Source of the DNA: Plantactinospora alkalitolerans
Lineage (GTDB): Bacteria > Actinomycetota > Actinomycetes > Mycobacteriales > Micromonosporaceae
Length of the DNA stretch: 35,043 bases
Assembly (NCBI RefSeq): GCF_015690345.1
Contig: NZ_JADPUN010000254.1
Location: 1-35,043, forward strand
Direction of reading: 5' to 3'
Part shown: positions 16,265 through 24,450 of the stretch, piece after piece
Numbering within the stretch: position 1 is the first letter of the stretch
How the letters are laid out: each line of letters opens with the position of its first letter
The notes under the pieces: model-generated
The model's input: the letters and a program-made list of their open reading frames with translations, nothing else
Told to the model about the DNA's origin: nothing
Database searches by the model: none
Made by a program: the position numbers and the translations under genes

Positions 16265-16288
16265 ACGTAATCCTCGGGCGAACGGTTC
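16265..16288 (-). promoter_or_regulatory. Candidate ECF-type promoter of the sigma/anti-sigma operon
   Basis: On the minus strand, GAACC (16288-16284) and CGT (16267-16265) are separated by 16 bp, matching the GAAC/CGT layout of many ECF promoters. It lies about 57 bp before the ATC start candidate. ECF operons commonly autoregulate. The motif is short, so chance occurrence is possible. Confidence 0.35.
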
Positions 16289-16322
16289 AACCCGGCCTCC
16301 GGGAGACCCCCTGGCCGGAGGA

Positions 16323-16344
16323 GTTCACGCGCGGTTCACCGCAG
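16323..16344 (+). promoter_or_regulatory. PHO box (PhoP binding direct repeats) before phoX
   Basis: Two 11-bp direct repeats in register, GTTCACGCGCG (16323-16333) and GTTCACCGCAG (16334-16344), match the actinomycete PhoP unit (GTTCACC plus four bases). A possible -10 (TACTCC at about 16366) follows. The phosphatase gene starts about 100 bp downstream. Confidence 0.8.
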
Positions 16345-16447
16345 GGCCGGGCGCCGCTCACGGCGTACTCCTACCGTCCGGCAGGCGCACGCCCATGATC
16401 GTGGTCCGGGCGGGCATCGGCGAATCCTGCGAGGAGGCTCCATCTCC

Positions 16448-18580
16448 ATGACCGAGCGACCCCGGCTGCTTCCCCTGCTCGGCCCGGCGGGCCACGGCGG
16501 ACGTGACGCCATGACCTGCATCTACCGGTGCGGCAACGCCTGCTCGCACCCCGTGCCCAACGAGTCGGACAACCCGTACTTCGGAGACGTCGTCCAGGCC
16601 GAGGTCACCCGGCGGGGCGTGGTCCGCGCCGGTGCGGTCGGCGCGCTGGTGCTCGGCTTCGGCGGCGCGGCGGCCGGTGCGCTGGTCGGCTCCCCGGCGC
16701 TGGCCGCCCCGGCCGGCAAAACCGGACCGGTGGTTCCGGAGGTGGACAGCTTCACCCCGGCCCGGCGCGGTGCCGGCAACGGGGCGCTCACCTTCAAGCC
16801 GATCCCGCCGAACAAGCTCGACACCCTGGTCGTGCCGAACGGGTACGACCACCGTGTCGTGATGCGCTGGGGCGACCCGGTGCTTCCCGGTGCCCCCGAA
16901 CTGGACGTGGACCGGCAGAGTGCGGCCCGGCAGTCCCAGCAGTTCGGCTACAACAACGACTTCGTCGGCGTACTTCCGTTGGACCGCAAGGGCGAGCGTG
17001 CCCTGCTGGTGGTCAACCACGAGTACACCAACGAGAACCTGATGTTCCCGAACTTCACCGGCCTGGACGCGATGAGCGTCGAGCAGATCCGGACCGCGAT
17101 GGCGGCGCACGGGCTCTCCGTCGTCGAACTGGAGCGGGTCGGCCGGAGCGGCGAGTGGAAGCCGGTCCGCGACGGCCGGCTGCGGTACAACCGCCGGATC
17201 ACGGCGCACGCCACGAAGTTCGACTTCACCGGGCCGGCGGCCGGCTCGGCCTGGCTGAGGACGGCAGCGGACCCGAAGGGCCGGACCGTGATCGGCACCC
17301 TGAACAACTGCGCCGGCGGCATCACCCCGTGGGGCACGGTGCTCTCCGGCGAGGAGAACTTCAACCAGTACTTCGTGGGCGGAGACGGCGCCCCGGAAAC
17401 GCTGAAGCCGAAGCTGGCCCGGTACGGCATCCCGACCAACGCCCGCTACCCCGCAGACAGCCGCAAGTGGGAGCGGGCCGACGAGCGGTTCGACCTGGCC
17501 AGGCATCCCAACGAGGCGCACCGGTTCGGCTGGATCGTCGAGGTCGACCCGTTCGACCCGGAGGCCAGGCCGCGCAAGCACACCGCGCTCGGCCGGTTCA
17601 AGCACGAGGGCGCGAACGTCATCGTGGCCAAGGACGGGCACGTCGTGGCGTACATGGGCGACGACGAGCGGTTCGACTACCTCTACAAGTTCGTCTCGGA
17701 CGCCAAGTTCATGAAGGGCGACTCCTGGACCGCCCGGGAGCACAACCTGAGCCTGCTGGAGTCCGGCACGCTGTACGTGGCGAAGCTGGAGTACACGAGC
17801 GCCGGTGAGATCGACGGTTCGGGGAAGGTGCCGAGCGACGGCGCGTTCAACGGCACGGGCAGGTGGATCAAGCTGGTCCGGGGCAACGTCTCGTACGTAC
17901 CCGGGATGACCGCGGCCGACGTGCTCACCTTCACCCGGCTCGCCGGTGACGCGGTCGGAGCGACCAAGATGGACCGTCCGGAGGACGTCGAGCCGAGCCT
18001 ACTCACCGGCAAGGTGTACGTGGCGCTGACCAACAACACCAACCGGGGCGTCGGCACCAACCCGGCGGCCGACGAGGCGAACCCGCGGATAAACAACAAG
18101 CACGGGCACGTGCTGGAGCTGGTCGAGAACAAGGGCGACAACGCCGCCGAGACGTTCACCTGGTCGGTGCCGATCGTCTGCGGCGACCCGGCCGACGCGT
18201 CGACGTTCTTCGCCGGGTACGACAAGACCAGGGTGTCGCCGATCTCCTGCCCGGACAACGTCGCGTTCGACGGCTCCGGAAACCTCTGGATCTCGACCGA
18301 CGGCAACGCGCTCGGCAGCAACGACGGGCTGTTCGCCACGGCCGTCGAGGGGCCGGAGCGGGGCCACCTGAAGCAGTTCCTCACCGTGCCGCTCGGCGCG
18401 GAGACCTGTGGGCCGTTCATCAGCACCGACAACCGGTCGGTCTTCGTCGCCGTACAGCATCCGGGTGAGATCACCGGGGCGTCGCTGGAGAACCCCGCGT
18501 CGAACTGGCCGGACGGGGACTTCGCCAAGCCCGGTGTGGTGGTCACCTGGCGGCTCGACGGCGGCGTCGTCGGAAGCTGA
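16448..18580 (+). CDS. phoX: PhoX family alkaline phosphatase, Tat-exported
   Basis: Extracellular phosphatase releasing phosphate from monoesters, using iron/calcium cofactors in characterised PhoX enzymes. The 710-aa precursor has a cytosolic leader, then the twin-arginine motif TRRGVVRAG (54-62), a hydrophobic helix and an ALAA cleavage region near 84-87. Family blocks: NHEYTNENLMFP, NNCAGGITPWGTVLSGEENFN, RFGWIVEVDPFDP, YMGDDERFDYLYKF, MDRPEDVEP, PDNVAFDGSGNLWISTDG. ATG 16448 has GAGGAGG upstream. Long leaders before the RR are normal in PhoX. The PHO box upstream predicts induction by phosphate starvation through PhoR-PhoP. Divergent from the sigma operon, which may share the intergenic region by chance. 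Confidence 0.95.
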   Translation: MTERPRLLPLLGPAGHGGRDAMTCIYRCGNACSHPVPNESDNPYFGDVVQAEVTRRGVVRAGAVGALVLGFGGAAAGALVGSPALAAPAGKTGPVVPEVDSFTPARRGAGNGALTFKPIPPNKLDTLVVPNGYDHRVVMRWGDPVLPGAPELDVDRQSAARQSQQFGYNNDFVGVLPLDRKGERALLVVNHEYTNENLMFPNFTGLDAMSVEQIRTAMAAHGLSVVELERVGRSGEWKPVRDGRLRYNRRITAHATKFDFTGPAAGSAWLRTAADPKGRTVIGTLNNCAGGITPWGTVLSGEENFNQYFVGGDGAPETLKPKLARYGIPTNARYPADSRKWERADERFDLARHPNEAHRFGWIVEVDPFDPEARPRKHTALGRFKHEGANVIVAKDGHVVAYMGDDERFDYLYKFVSDAKFMKGDSWTAREHNLSLLESGTLYVAKLEYTSAGEIDGSGKVPSDGAFNGTGRWIKLVRGNVSYVPGMTAADVLTFTRLAGDAVGATKMDRPEDVEPSLLTGKVYVALTNNTNRGVGTNPAADEANPRINNKHGHVLELVENKGDNAAETFTWSVPIVCGDPADASTFFAGYDKTRVSPISCPDNVAFDGSGNLWISTDGNALGSNDGLFATAVEGPERGHLKQFLTVPLGAETCGPFISTDNRSVFVAVQHPGEITGASLENPASNWPDGDFAKPGVVVTWRLDGGVVGS

Positions 18581-18597
18581 TCCGGAGAACGCGATCC

Positions 18598-18638
18598 GTG
18601 GTCTCCCGCTTCCCCGCAAGGGGGCGGCGGGAGACCAC
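18598..18638. terminator. Bidirectional terminator hairpin, phoX/iclR
   Basis: Perfect 12-bp arms GTGGTCTCCCGC (18598-18609) and GCGGGAGACCAC (18627-18638) enclose a second stem, CCCC-GCAA-GGGG (18612-18623), a GNRA-type tetraloop. It lies 18 bp after the phoX stop, between convergent genes. No U-tract. Confidence 0.82.
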
Positions 18639-18688
18639 GTCGCGTTCCCGCACCCGTCGCGTTCCCGCACCCGTCGCGTTCCCGCACC
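18638..18688. repeat. Three exact 17-bp tandem repeats
   Basis: The unit CGTCGCGTTCCCGCACC occurs three times back to back (18638-18654, 18655-18671, 18672-18688) immediately after the terminator stem. It is noncoding, between phoX and iclR. A polymorphic minisatellite-like tract is possible. Confidence 0.9.
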
Positions 18689-18719
18689 CGGACCGGATGC
18701 GGGAGGCGTCGGCGCGGGC

Positions 18720-19502
18720 TCAGACCTCGGTGGCGAGTCCGTCGGCGACGGCGCGGGCCACCGCCAGCAGTTTGGCCCGGACCACCCGCGCCGAGGTCAT
18801 CATCTCGGCGGCCGGCAGCGCGCAGGCGAGGACCACCCGACGTTCCATGTCCTTGTCCGGGGTGACCAGCACCGCCGCACACGCGACGCCGTGCCGGAAC
18901 TGACCCAGTTCCAGGTGCATGCCGCGCCGGTCACCGGCGGCCAGGTCGGCCTCGAACGCGTCGCTCGCCACCAGGGTCGCGGAGGTGAACGGCCGCATCC
19001 CGTACTCGCGCAGGTAGCGGAACCGCTGCTCCGGGGTGAGGGTGGCGAGCAGCGCCTTGCCCAACGCGGTGGCGTGGGCGCCCTCGTCGAAGCCCGGCAC
19101 GAGATCCTCCAGGTACGGCGACCTCGGTCCCTCGGCGACCGCCGTGACCGCCACCTGGCCGCCCACGAAGCGGCCCAGATAGTGGCTGTAGCCGGTGTCC
19201 GAAGCCGCACGCCGCAGCGACTCGCCCACCGCGGGCGGCCCCCGGAACGCGGTCACCAACTCCCGATACCGGTCGGCCACCTCCAGACCGACGATGTACG
19301 TGCCGTCTTCGCGCCTGATCACGTAGCCCTCGTACGCGAGCGTGCGCACCAGGTGGTACGTGGTGGCCACAGTCAACTCGCAACGCCGGGCAATCTGCTT
19401 AACGGTGAGGCCCTTCGGTGCCCGTCCGACCGCTTCGAGCACGCGCAAGGCACGCGACACGCTGCGGATCAGGTCCGAAGGTTCCGCCAAGGGGTCGCGC
19501 AC
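18720..19502 (-). CDS. IclR family transcriptional regulator
   Basis: Regulator of 260 aa. The winged helix-turn-helix is at about residues 15-75, with the recognition region LTVKQIARRCELTVATTYHLVRTLAYEGYV. The C-terminal effector domain follows, with DLVPGFDEGAHATALGKALLATL, the usual IclR signature. GTG 19502 is chosen because GGAGG lies five bases upstream; ATG 19532 gives ten extra residues but has no ribosome binding site. It is divergent from an MFS transporter across about 150 bp, a common IclR-target layout, so it may control uptake or efflux of the effector. Effector unknown. Confidence 0.9.
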   Translation of the reverse strand: MRDPLAEPSDLIRSVSRALRVLEAVGRAPKGLTVKQIARRCELTVATTYHLVRTLAYEGYVIRREDGTYIVGLEVADRYRELVTAFRGPPAVGESLRRAASDTGYSHYLGRFVGGQVAVTAVAEGPRSPYLEDLVPGFDEGAHATALGKALLATLTPEQRFRYLREYGMRPFTSATLVASDAFEADLAAGDRRGMHLELGQFRHGVACAAVLVTPDKDMERRVVLACALPAAEMMTSARVVRAKLLAVARAVADGLATEV

Positions 19503-19654
19503 AACCACCTCCGCCGCCGGGGACTTACACATTATGAGAAACCGGGCGTCTGCGAAATGCCCGTTCGGATCGAGGATGCCAGATCTACGGCGACCGTGCG
19601 TGCAGCCACGGACACGAACGGTTCATACGGGCGGCTCGCGTAGGCTCGTCGCAA

Positions 19655-20851
19655 ATGGCCGATTTCCCGGTGGACACCCCTCCAGCCGTAACCTCCGCCC
19701 GCCCCACTCGTACCGTCCTCGGCGCCACCATCATCACGATCGCCGGCGTGCTTCCGGTCTTCCTGGTCGGTGGACTCGCCGTGCAACTCGGCGCCGAACT
19801 GCACCTCACCCCCGCCCGGCTGGGCCTGGCCGTCGCCGTCTACTTCGGTGTCAGCGCACTCGGCTCGGTCCCGTCCGGTGCCCTCGTCGAGCGCTACGGA
19901 CCGCGCGTGGTCGCCCGGGGCACCCTGCTACTGGTCGCCGCGACCATGGTCGCCATCGCCGCCGTGGCGCACTCCTATCCCGTCCTGCTGGCCCTGCTGG
20001 CGGTCGTCGCCATGGCCAACCCACTCGGCCAGATGGCCAGCAACGCCGCCCTCGCCCATCAGGTGCCGGCCGGCCGGCAGGGCCTCTCGTTCGGCATCAA
20101 GCAGGCCGCCATCCCGGCCGGCACCCTGCTGGCCGGAGCCGCCGTACCGGCCGTCGCGTTGACCGTCGGGTGGCGCTGGGCGTTCGTACTCGCCGCCGGG
20201 CTCGCCCTGGCCACGCTGCCGCTCGTACCGGCGGGCCGGGGTCCCACCGCCGGATCGGCCCGGAAGCGGAGCGAGCGGACCACTGGGGCCCTTCTGATGC
20301 TCGGTCTGGCGGGGACCCTGGCCGCCGGCGCGGCGAACGCCCTCGGCACCTTCCTGGTCTCCTCGGCGGCGGGTCGGGGCCTCTCCCCGGCGCTCGCCGG
20401 GCTGGTGCTGACCCTCGGTGGTGCCGTCTGCCTGGTGTCCCGGGTCCTCGGTGGCTGGCTGGCCGACCGGCGTACCGGCGGGCACCTCGACACCATCGCC
20501 GGCATGCTCGTGGTCGGTGCGGTCGGGCTGGGCCTGTTGCACCTGGCCAGCCCGGTGGCGCTGGTCGTCGGCGTGGTGCTGGCCTTCGGGTTGGGCTGGG
20601 CCTGGCCCGGGTTGCTGAACTTCGCGGTTGTCCGGTTGCATCCCCAGGCGCCGACCACCGCCACCTCGATCACCCAGACCGGGGTATACGCGGGCGGCTG
20701 CACCGGCCCGCTCGGCCTGGGCGCGCTCGCCGACCGGTTCGGCTACCCGACAATGTGGCTCGTCGCGGCGGCGGCGATGCTGCTGGCCGCCGGCTTCATG
20801 CTGGTCGGCCGCCGGATGCTGCCGCGGCCAGGCACCCCGCTCGCTCGGTGA
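19655..20851 (+). CDS. MFS transporter
   Basis: Major facilitator permease of 398 aa with about twelve membrane helices. The loop after helix 2 carries GALVERYGPRVVARG, the MFS motif A equivalent (GxxxDRxGxR), and the second half has GGWLADRRTGG. MASNAALAHQVPAGRQGLSFGIKQAAIPAG resembles small-organic-acid/cyanate-type transporters, but the substrate cannot be assigned. ATG 19655 has no ribosome binding site. TAGGCT (19641-19646) ends eight bases before it, suggesting a leaderless mRNA. It is divergent from the IclR regulator, which probably controls it. Confidence 0.9.
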   Translation: MADFPVDTPPAVTSARPTRTVLGATIITIAGVLPVFLVGGLAVQLGAELHLTPARLGLAVAVYFGVSALGSVPSGALVERYGPRVVARGTLLLVAATMVAIAAVAHSYPVLLALLAVVAMANPLGQMASNAALAHQVPAGRQGLSFGIKQAAIPAGTLLAGAAVPAVALTVGWRWAFVLAAGLALATLPLVPAGRGPTAGSARKRSERTTGALLMLGLAGTLAAGAANALGTFLVSSAAGRGLSPALAGLVLTLGGAVCLVSRVLGGWLADRRTGGHLDTIAGMLVVGAVGLGLLHLASPVALVVGVVLAFGLGWAWPGLLNFAVVRLHPQAPTTATSITQTGVYAGGCTGPLGLGALADRFGYPTMWLVAAAAMLLAAGFMLVGRRMLPRPGTPLAR

Positions 20852-20977
20852 CCGCGGGACTTTCGGGAGTCGACCGGATTATTCATCAGGTAGCCGGACT
20901 AGAGGGATACCTGGTCGTATGAAATCATTTCGCCGGTATGTGCTCCCCCGCTTACCCCCCGGCAGGAGACGAGACGG

Positions 20978-21706
20978 ATGAACCGCAACCGCCCGTTCGG
21001 GGGCCTCGCGGTCCTGGCGATGCTGCTCTGCCTGCCGGCGGCGGGCACGGCCTGCGCCGGGCAGGAGAGAAAATGGGATCCGGTGGACTTCGGCACGCCG
21101 AGCCCGGCCGGCACGGCGTTACCGATCCGGGTCGACGAGGACGATGTCATGGGGGCGGCCCGCTGGCCCAGCGCCTGCCGGTTCCTCACCGACAACGAGA
21201 TCCGGACGCTCCTGCCGCAGGCCGAGGAGATCGAACGCAAGCCGACTCCGGTCAGCGTGCTCTCCTTCGACGAGGAGCAACGGGAGCAGGCGTCGGAGGG
21301 TTCGTGCCGGTTCGAGTTCTGGCTCCGGAACGTGACCATCAAGGACGTGACGTCGGGCGTCAAGGTGAGCATCGTCGGCATCGCCGACCCGTCGATCATC
21401 GGCGACCACTACAGCGAGGAACTGGCCAGCGCCAAGACCCGCAGTGACCGGGATCCCGCCGTCGACCTGGGCGCCTCGCTCGGGCCGGAGGCCTGCTACA
21501 CCTGGCGCGAGACGTCGAAACTCTTCCCGGTCGTGGTGTGCCGGCAGGGCCCCCTGATGTACGACGTCAGCGGCACCGGCTACGGCGACATGGAGGGCGT
21601 ACCCGAAGACGATCTGGTCGCCCAGGGCGAATCCTGGCGCGACAAGGTCCTGATTCCGGTGGCCCAGATCATCGCCAGCAAGGTGCCGGCGGCGACAGGC
21701 GGTTAA
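20978..21706 (+). CDS. Probable secreted lipoprotein (DUF3558-like)
   Basis: 242-aa protein with a Sec-type signal peptide, MNRNRPFGGLAVLAMLLCLPAAGTAC, and a candidate lipidated Cys26. The lipobox (GTAC) is weaker than consensus, so it could instead be freely secreted. The mature part begins with a Pro/Gly-rich linker. It has Cys residues in WPSACRFLT, GSCRFEFW, EACYTW and VVCRQG, likely disulfide-forming, as in actinobacterial DUF3558-type lipoproteins. No catalytic motif is visible, and the function is unknown. ATG 20978 follows GGCAGGAGA and overlaps the stop of a 20-codon open frame upstream (ATGA). Followed by a strong hairpin terminator. Confidence 0.75.
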   Translation: MNRNRPFGGLAVLAMLLCLPAAGTACAGQERKWDPVDFGTPSPAGTALPIRVDEDDVMGAARWPSACRFLTDNEIRTLLPQAEEIERKPTPVSVLSFDEEQREQASEGSCRFEFWLRNVTIKDVTSGVKVSIVGIADPSIIGDHYSEELASAKTRSDRDPAVDLGASLGPEACYTWRETSKLFPVVVCRQGPLMYDVSGTGYGDMEGVPEDDLVAQGESWRDKVLIPVAQIIASKVPAATGG

Positions 21707-21709
21707 CCG

Positions 21710-21747
21710 GGGCCCCTTCTTCTACCGAAAGCGATAAGAAGGGGCCC
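21710..21747. terminator. Bidirectional terminator hairpin with T-rich tail
   Basis: Perfect 12-bp arms GGGCCCCTTCTT (21710-21721) and AAGAAGGGGCCC (21736-21747), with a 14-nt loop, then TTCCTTA. It lies between the convergent lipoprotein and polyprenyl synthase genes. Confidence 0.88.
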
Positions 21748-21758
21748 TTCCTTACAGC

Positions 21759-22757
21759 TCAGCCGGTGCGGTCGGCGATGAAGTCGCAGAGGGACTCCAG
21801 GGCCTGTCGAGGGCCGCCGTGGGGCAGCGGGGCGAGCCGGGCCCGCGCCTCCTCGGCGTAGCTGCGGACGGTCTCGCGGGCCCGCTTCAGGGCCGGGGAC
21901 TCGCGGAGCAGGCCGAGCGCCTCGGCGTGCAGTGTCTCGTCGGTGACCGGGCCCCGGGACAGGATGTCGCGGAGTCGGACGGAGGCGGCGTCGCCGTCGT
22001 CGGAGCTGAGCGCGTAGAGCACCGGCAGGGTGGGCACGCCCTCCCGCAGGTCGGTGCCGGGGGTCTTGCCGGACTGCACCGACTCGGAGGCGATGTCGAG
22101 CAGGTCGTCGGAGAGCTGGAAGGCCATCCCGACGGTTTCCCCGTACCCGGCCAGAGCCTCCGTGTACGCGGCCGGTGCGCCGCCGAACATCCCGCCGAAG
22201 CGCGTCGACGTCGCGATCAACGAGCCGGTCTTCTCCGCGATCACGTGCAGATAGTGCCGGACCGGGTCCTCACCGGCACGCGGACCGACCGTCTCGGCTA
22301 TCTGGCCGTGTACCAGCCGGGCGAACGTCCGGGCCTGCAACCGCACCGCCTCGGTACCGAGGTCGGCCGCGATGTCGGCGGCCCGGGCGAACAGGTAGTC
22401 GCCGACCAGGATCGCCACCGAGTTGCCCCAGCGCGAGTTGGCGCTCGGCGCACCCCGGCGCACCGGCGCCTCGTCCATCACGTCGTCGTGGTAGAGCGTG
22501 GCGAGGTGAGTGAGTTCCATCACCACCGCCGCCGGCACCACCTGAGCGGCGGTCGGATCCCCGAACTGTGCCCCGAGCGCCACCAGCAGCGGCCGGAACC
22601 GCTTGCCGCCGGCATCCACCAGGTGCCGGGCCGCCTCCGCCACCAGCGGGTCGGCGCTGGTGATGTTCGTCAGCAACGCGGTCTCCACGGTGACCAGCAC
22701 GCTGGCCACCGACGCCTCGACCTGGGCATCGACGAAGTCGATCCCGAGCGCCGTCAT
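21759..22757 (-). CDS. Long-chain polyprenyl diphosphate synthase
   Basis: Trans-prenyltransferase condensing isopentenyl diphosphate onto an allylic primer, 332 aa. The first Asp-rich motif is DDVMD (91-95), followed by RRG (100-102); the second is DDLLD (217-221), with GKRFRP near 51 and FQLSDD. The residues before the first motif are THLATLYHDD, with small or medium side chains, which fits a long-chain product. ATG 22757 is chosen by family length; an in-frame ATG further upstream (MVDGVGGTVDG) is an alternative, and neither has a strong ribosome binding site. It lies 99 bp after nuoN on the same strand. This placement beside nuo is common in actinobacteria and suggests menaquinone side-chain synthesis (inference). 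Confidence 0.9.
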   Translation of the reverse strand: MTALGIDFVDAQVEASVASVLVTVETALLTNITSADPLVAEAARHLVDAGGKRFRPLLVALGAQFGDPTAAQVVPAAVVMELTHLATLYHDDVMDEAPVRRGAPSANSRWGNSVAILVGDYLFARAADIAADLGTEAVRLQARTFARLVHGQIAETVGPRAGEDPVRHYLHVIAEKTGSLIATSTRFGGMFGGAPAAYTEALAGYGETVGMAFQLSDDLLDIASESVQSGKTPGTDLREGVPTLPVLYALSSDDGDAASVRLRDILSRGPVTDETLHAEALGLLRESPALKRARETVRSYAEEARARLAPLPHGGPRQALESLCDFIADRTG

Positions 22758-22856
22758 TCCGTCTACCGTTCCCCCCACGCCATCAACCATGCCACACCCG
22801 CCGGCCAACACCTGGTCGGGGGCAGTTGACGGACGACCGGACGTGGAGGGAGCCGG

Positions 22857-24413
22857 TCATCGGACAAATTCGGCGGCGCCGTTGGCGAGGTCCAGCAGTG
22901 GCGCCGGAGCGACCCCGAGGACCAGGGTGGCCAGTACGCCGATCGCCAGCGCCGTCGCGGTCAGGCCACCCGGCAGCGACACCGTCGGGGTGGACTCGCC
23001 CGGCTCGGAGAGCCACATCATCACGACCACCCGCAGGTACGGGAAGGCGAGGATCATGCTGGTCAGCACACCGGCGACCACCAGCCAGGTCTGCCCGGCG
23101 TCCAGGGCCGCCCCGAACACCGCGAACTTGCTGGTGAACCCGCTGGTCAGCGGGATACCGGCGAAGGCCAGCAGGAGGAACGTGAAGAGCCCGGCGTAGA
23201 GCGGGGAACGTCGGCCGAGTCCGGCCCACCGGGACAGGTGGGTGGCCTCGCCGTCCGCGTCCCGGACCAGGGTCACCACGCCGAACGCGGCGAGCACCGT
23301 GAAGCCGTACGCGACGAGGTAGAACATGGTGCTGGAGAGGCCGTCCCGGGACAGCGCCAGGGCGCCGACCAGCAGGTAGCCGGCGTTCGCCACCGACGAG
23401 TAGGCGAGCAGCCGCTTGATGTCGGTCTGGGTGACCGCGAGGATCGAGCCGACCAGCATCGTCAGCACCGCCACCGTGCCGAGGACCGGGACGAAGTTCC
23501 AGCTCGCGCCGGAGAACGCCACGTGCAGCACCCGGAGCAGACCGCCGAACGCGGCGACCTTGGTGCAGGCGGCCATGAAGCCGGTGATCGGGGTCGGCGC
23601 GCCCTGGTAGACGTCCGGGGTCCAGACGTGGAACGGCGCCGCCGCGATCTTGAACAGCAGGCCGATGGAGAGCAGCGCGAGGCCGGCGAAGAGCAGCACC
23701 GGGCTGGCCGACGAGTCGCTGACCGCCGTCCGGATCGTGCCGAAGTCCACCCCGCCACCGGTCCCGGAGCCACCGGCGCCGACCGTGAAGCCGTACACCA
23801 GCGCCATGCCGAACAGGAAGAACGCCGAGGCGTACGACCCGAGCAGGAAGTACTTGAGCGCGGCCTCCTGGCTCAGCAGCCGCCGGCGCCGGGCCAGCGC
23901 GCAGAGCAGGTAGAGCGGCAGCGAGAACGCCTCCAGCGCGATGAACATCGTCAGCAGGTCGTTCGCGGCGACGAAGAGCAGCATGCCGGAGATGGCGAAC
24001 ATCGTCAGCGGGTAGACCTCGGTCGCCCCGTCGGTGTCCGTCGCCTGGCGCTGGTCCTCGGCGGATCCGACGGTGACCGCCGCGTGCGCCACGAACGCGC
24101 CGCCGCGCTGCACCGTACGCTCGCCGATGAGCAGCAGCGCCATCCCGGCGAGCACCAGGATCGCGCCCTGGAGGAACAGGGCCGGCCCGTCGACGGCGAC
24201 CGCCGTGCTGGCGGTGACCAGCCGGTCGTTCGCGTTCAGCACCACCATGACCAGCGCGGCGACCACGGCGAGCAGGCCGAGGATCAGCTGCACCAGGTGC
24301 CGGCGGGCCCGGGGCACGAACGCCTCGACCAGTACGCCGAGCAGCGAGGCCCCGAAGAGGATCAGGATCGGCGCGAGAGCCGCGTAGTTCATCGGCGGGA
24401 ATTCGAGATCCAT
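22857..24413 (-). CDS. nuoN: NADH-quinone oxidoreductase subunit N
   Basis: Antiporter-like proton-pumping membrane subunit of complex I, 518 aa with about fourteen helices. Key charged positions of the family are present: Glu in FIALEAFSLPLYLL, Lys in LLFKIAAAPFHVWTPDVYQGAP, and Lys in TQTDIKRLLAYSSVANAGY. ATG 24413 has GGAAGG about eight bases upstream. It is the last nuo gene, 37 bp after nuoM. A loop of about 30 extra residues near VGSAEDQRQATDTDG is hydrophilic and may be lineage-specific. Confidence 0.96.
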   Translation of the reverse strand: MDLEFPPMNYAALAPILILFGASLLGVLVEAFVPRARRHLVQLILGLLAVVAALVMVVLNANDRLVTASTAVAVDGPALFLQGAILVLAGMALLLIGERTVQRGGAFVAHAAVTVGSAEDQRQATDTDGATEVYPLTMFAISGMLLFVAANDLLTMFIALEAFSLPLYLLCALARRRRLLSQEAALKYFLLGSYASAFFLFGMALVYGFTVGAGGSGTGGGVDFGTIRTAVSDSSASPVLLFAGLALLSIGLLFKIAAAPFHVWTPDVYQGAPTPITGFMAACTKVAAFGGLLRVLHVAFSGASWNFVPVLGTVAVLTMLVGSILAVTQTDIKRLLAYSSVANAGYLLVGALALSRDGLSSTMFYLVAYGFTVLAAFGVVTLVRDADGEATHLSRWAGLGRRSPLYAGLFTFLLLAFAGIPLTSGFTSKFAVFGAALDAGQTWLVVAGVLTSMILAFPYLRVVVMMWLSEPGESTPTVSLPGGLTATALAIGVLATLVLGVAPAPLLDLANGAAEFVR

Positions 24414-24450
24414 TATCGGACCTTCCTTACGTGCGCGACTGAGGGCCCGC

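Noticed and set aside
18638-18688. CRISPR array
   Set aside because: The 17-bp units are directly adjacent with no spacers, and no cas genes are present.
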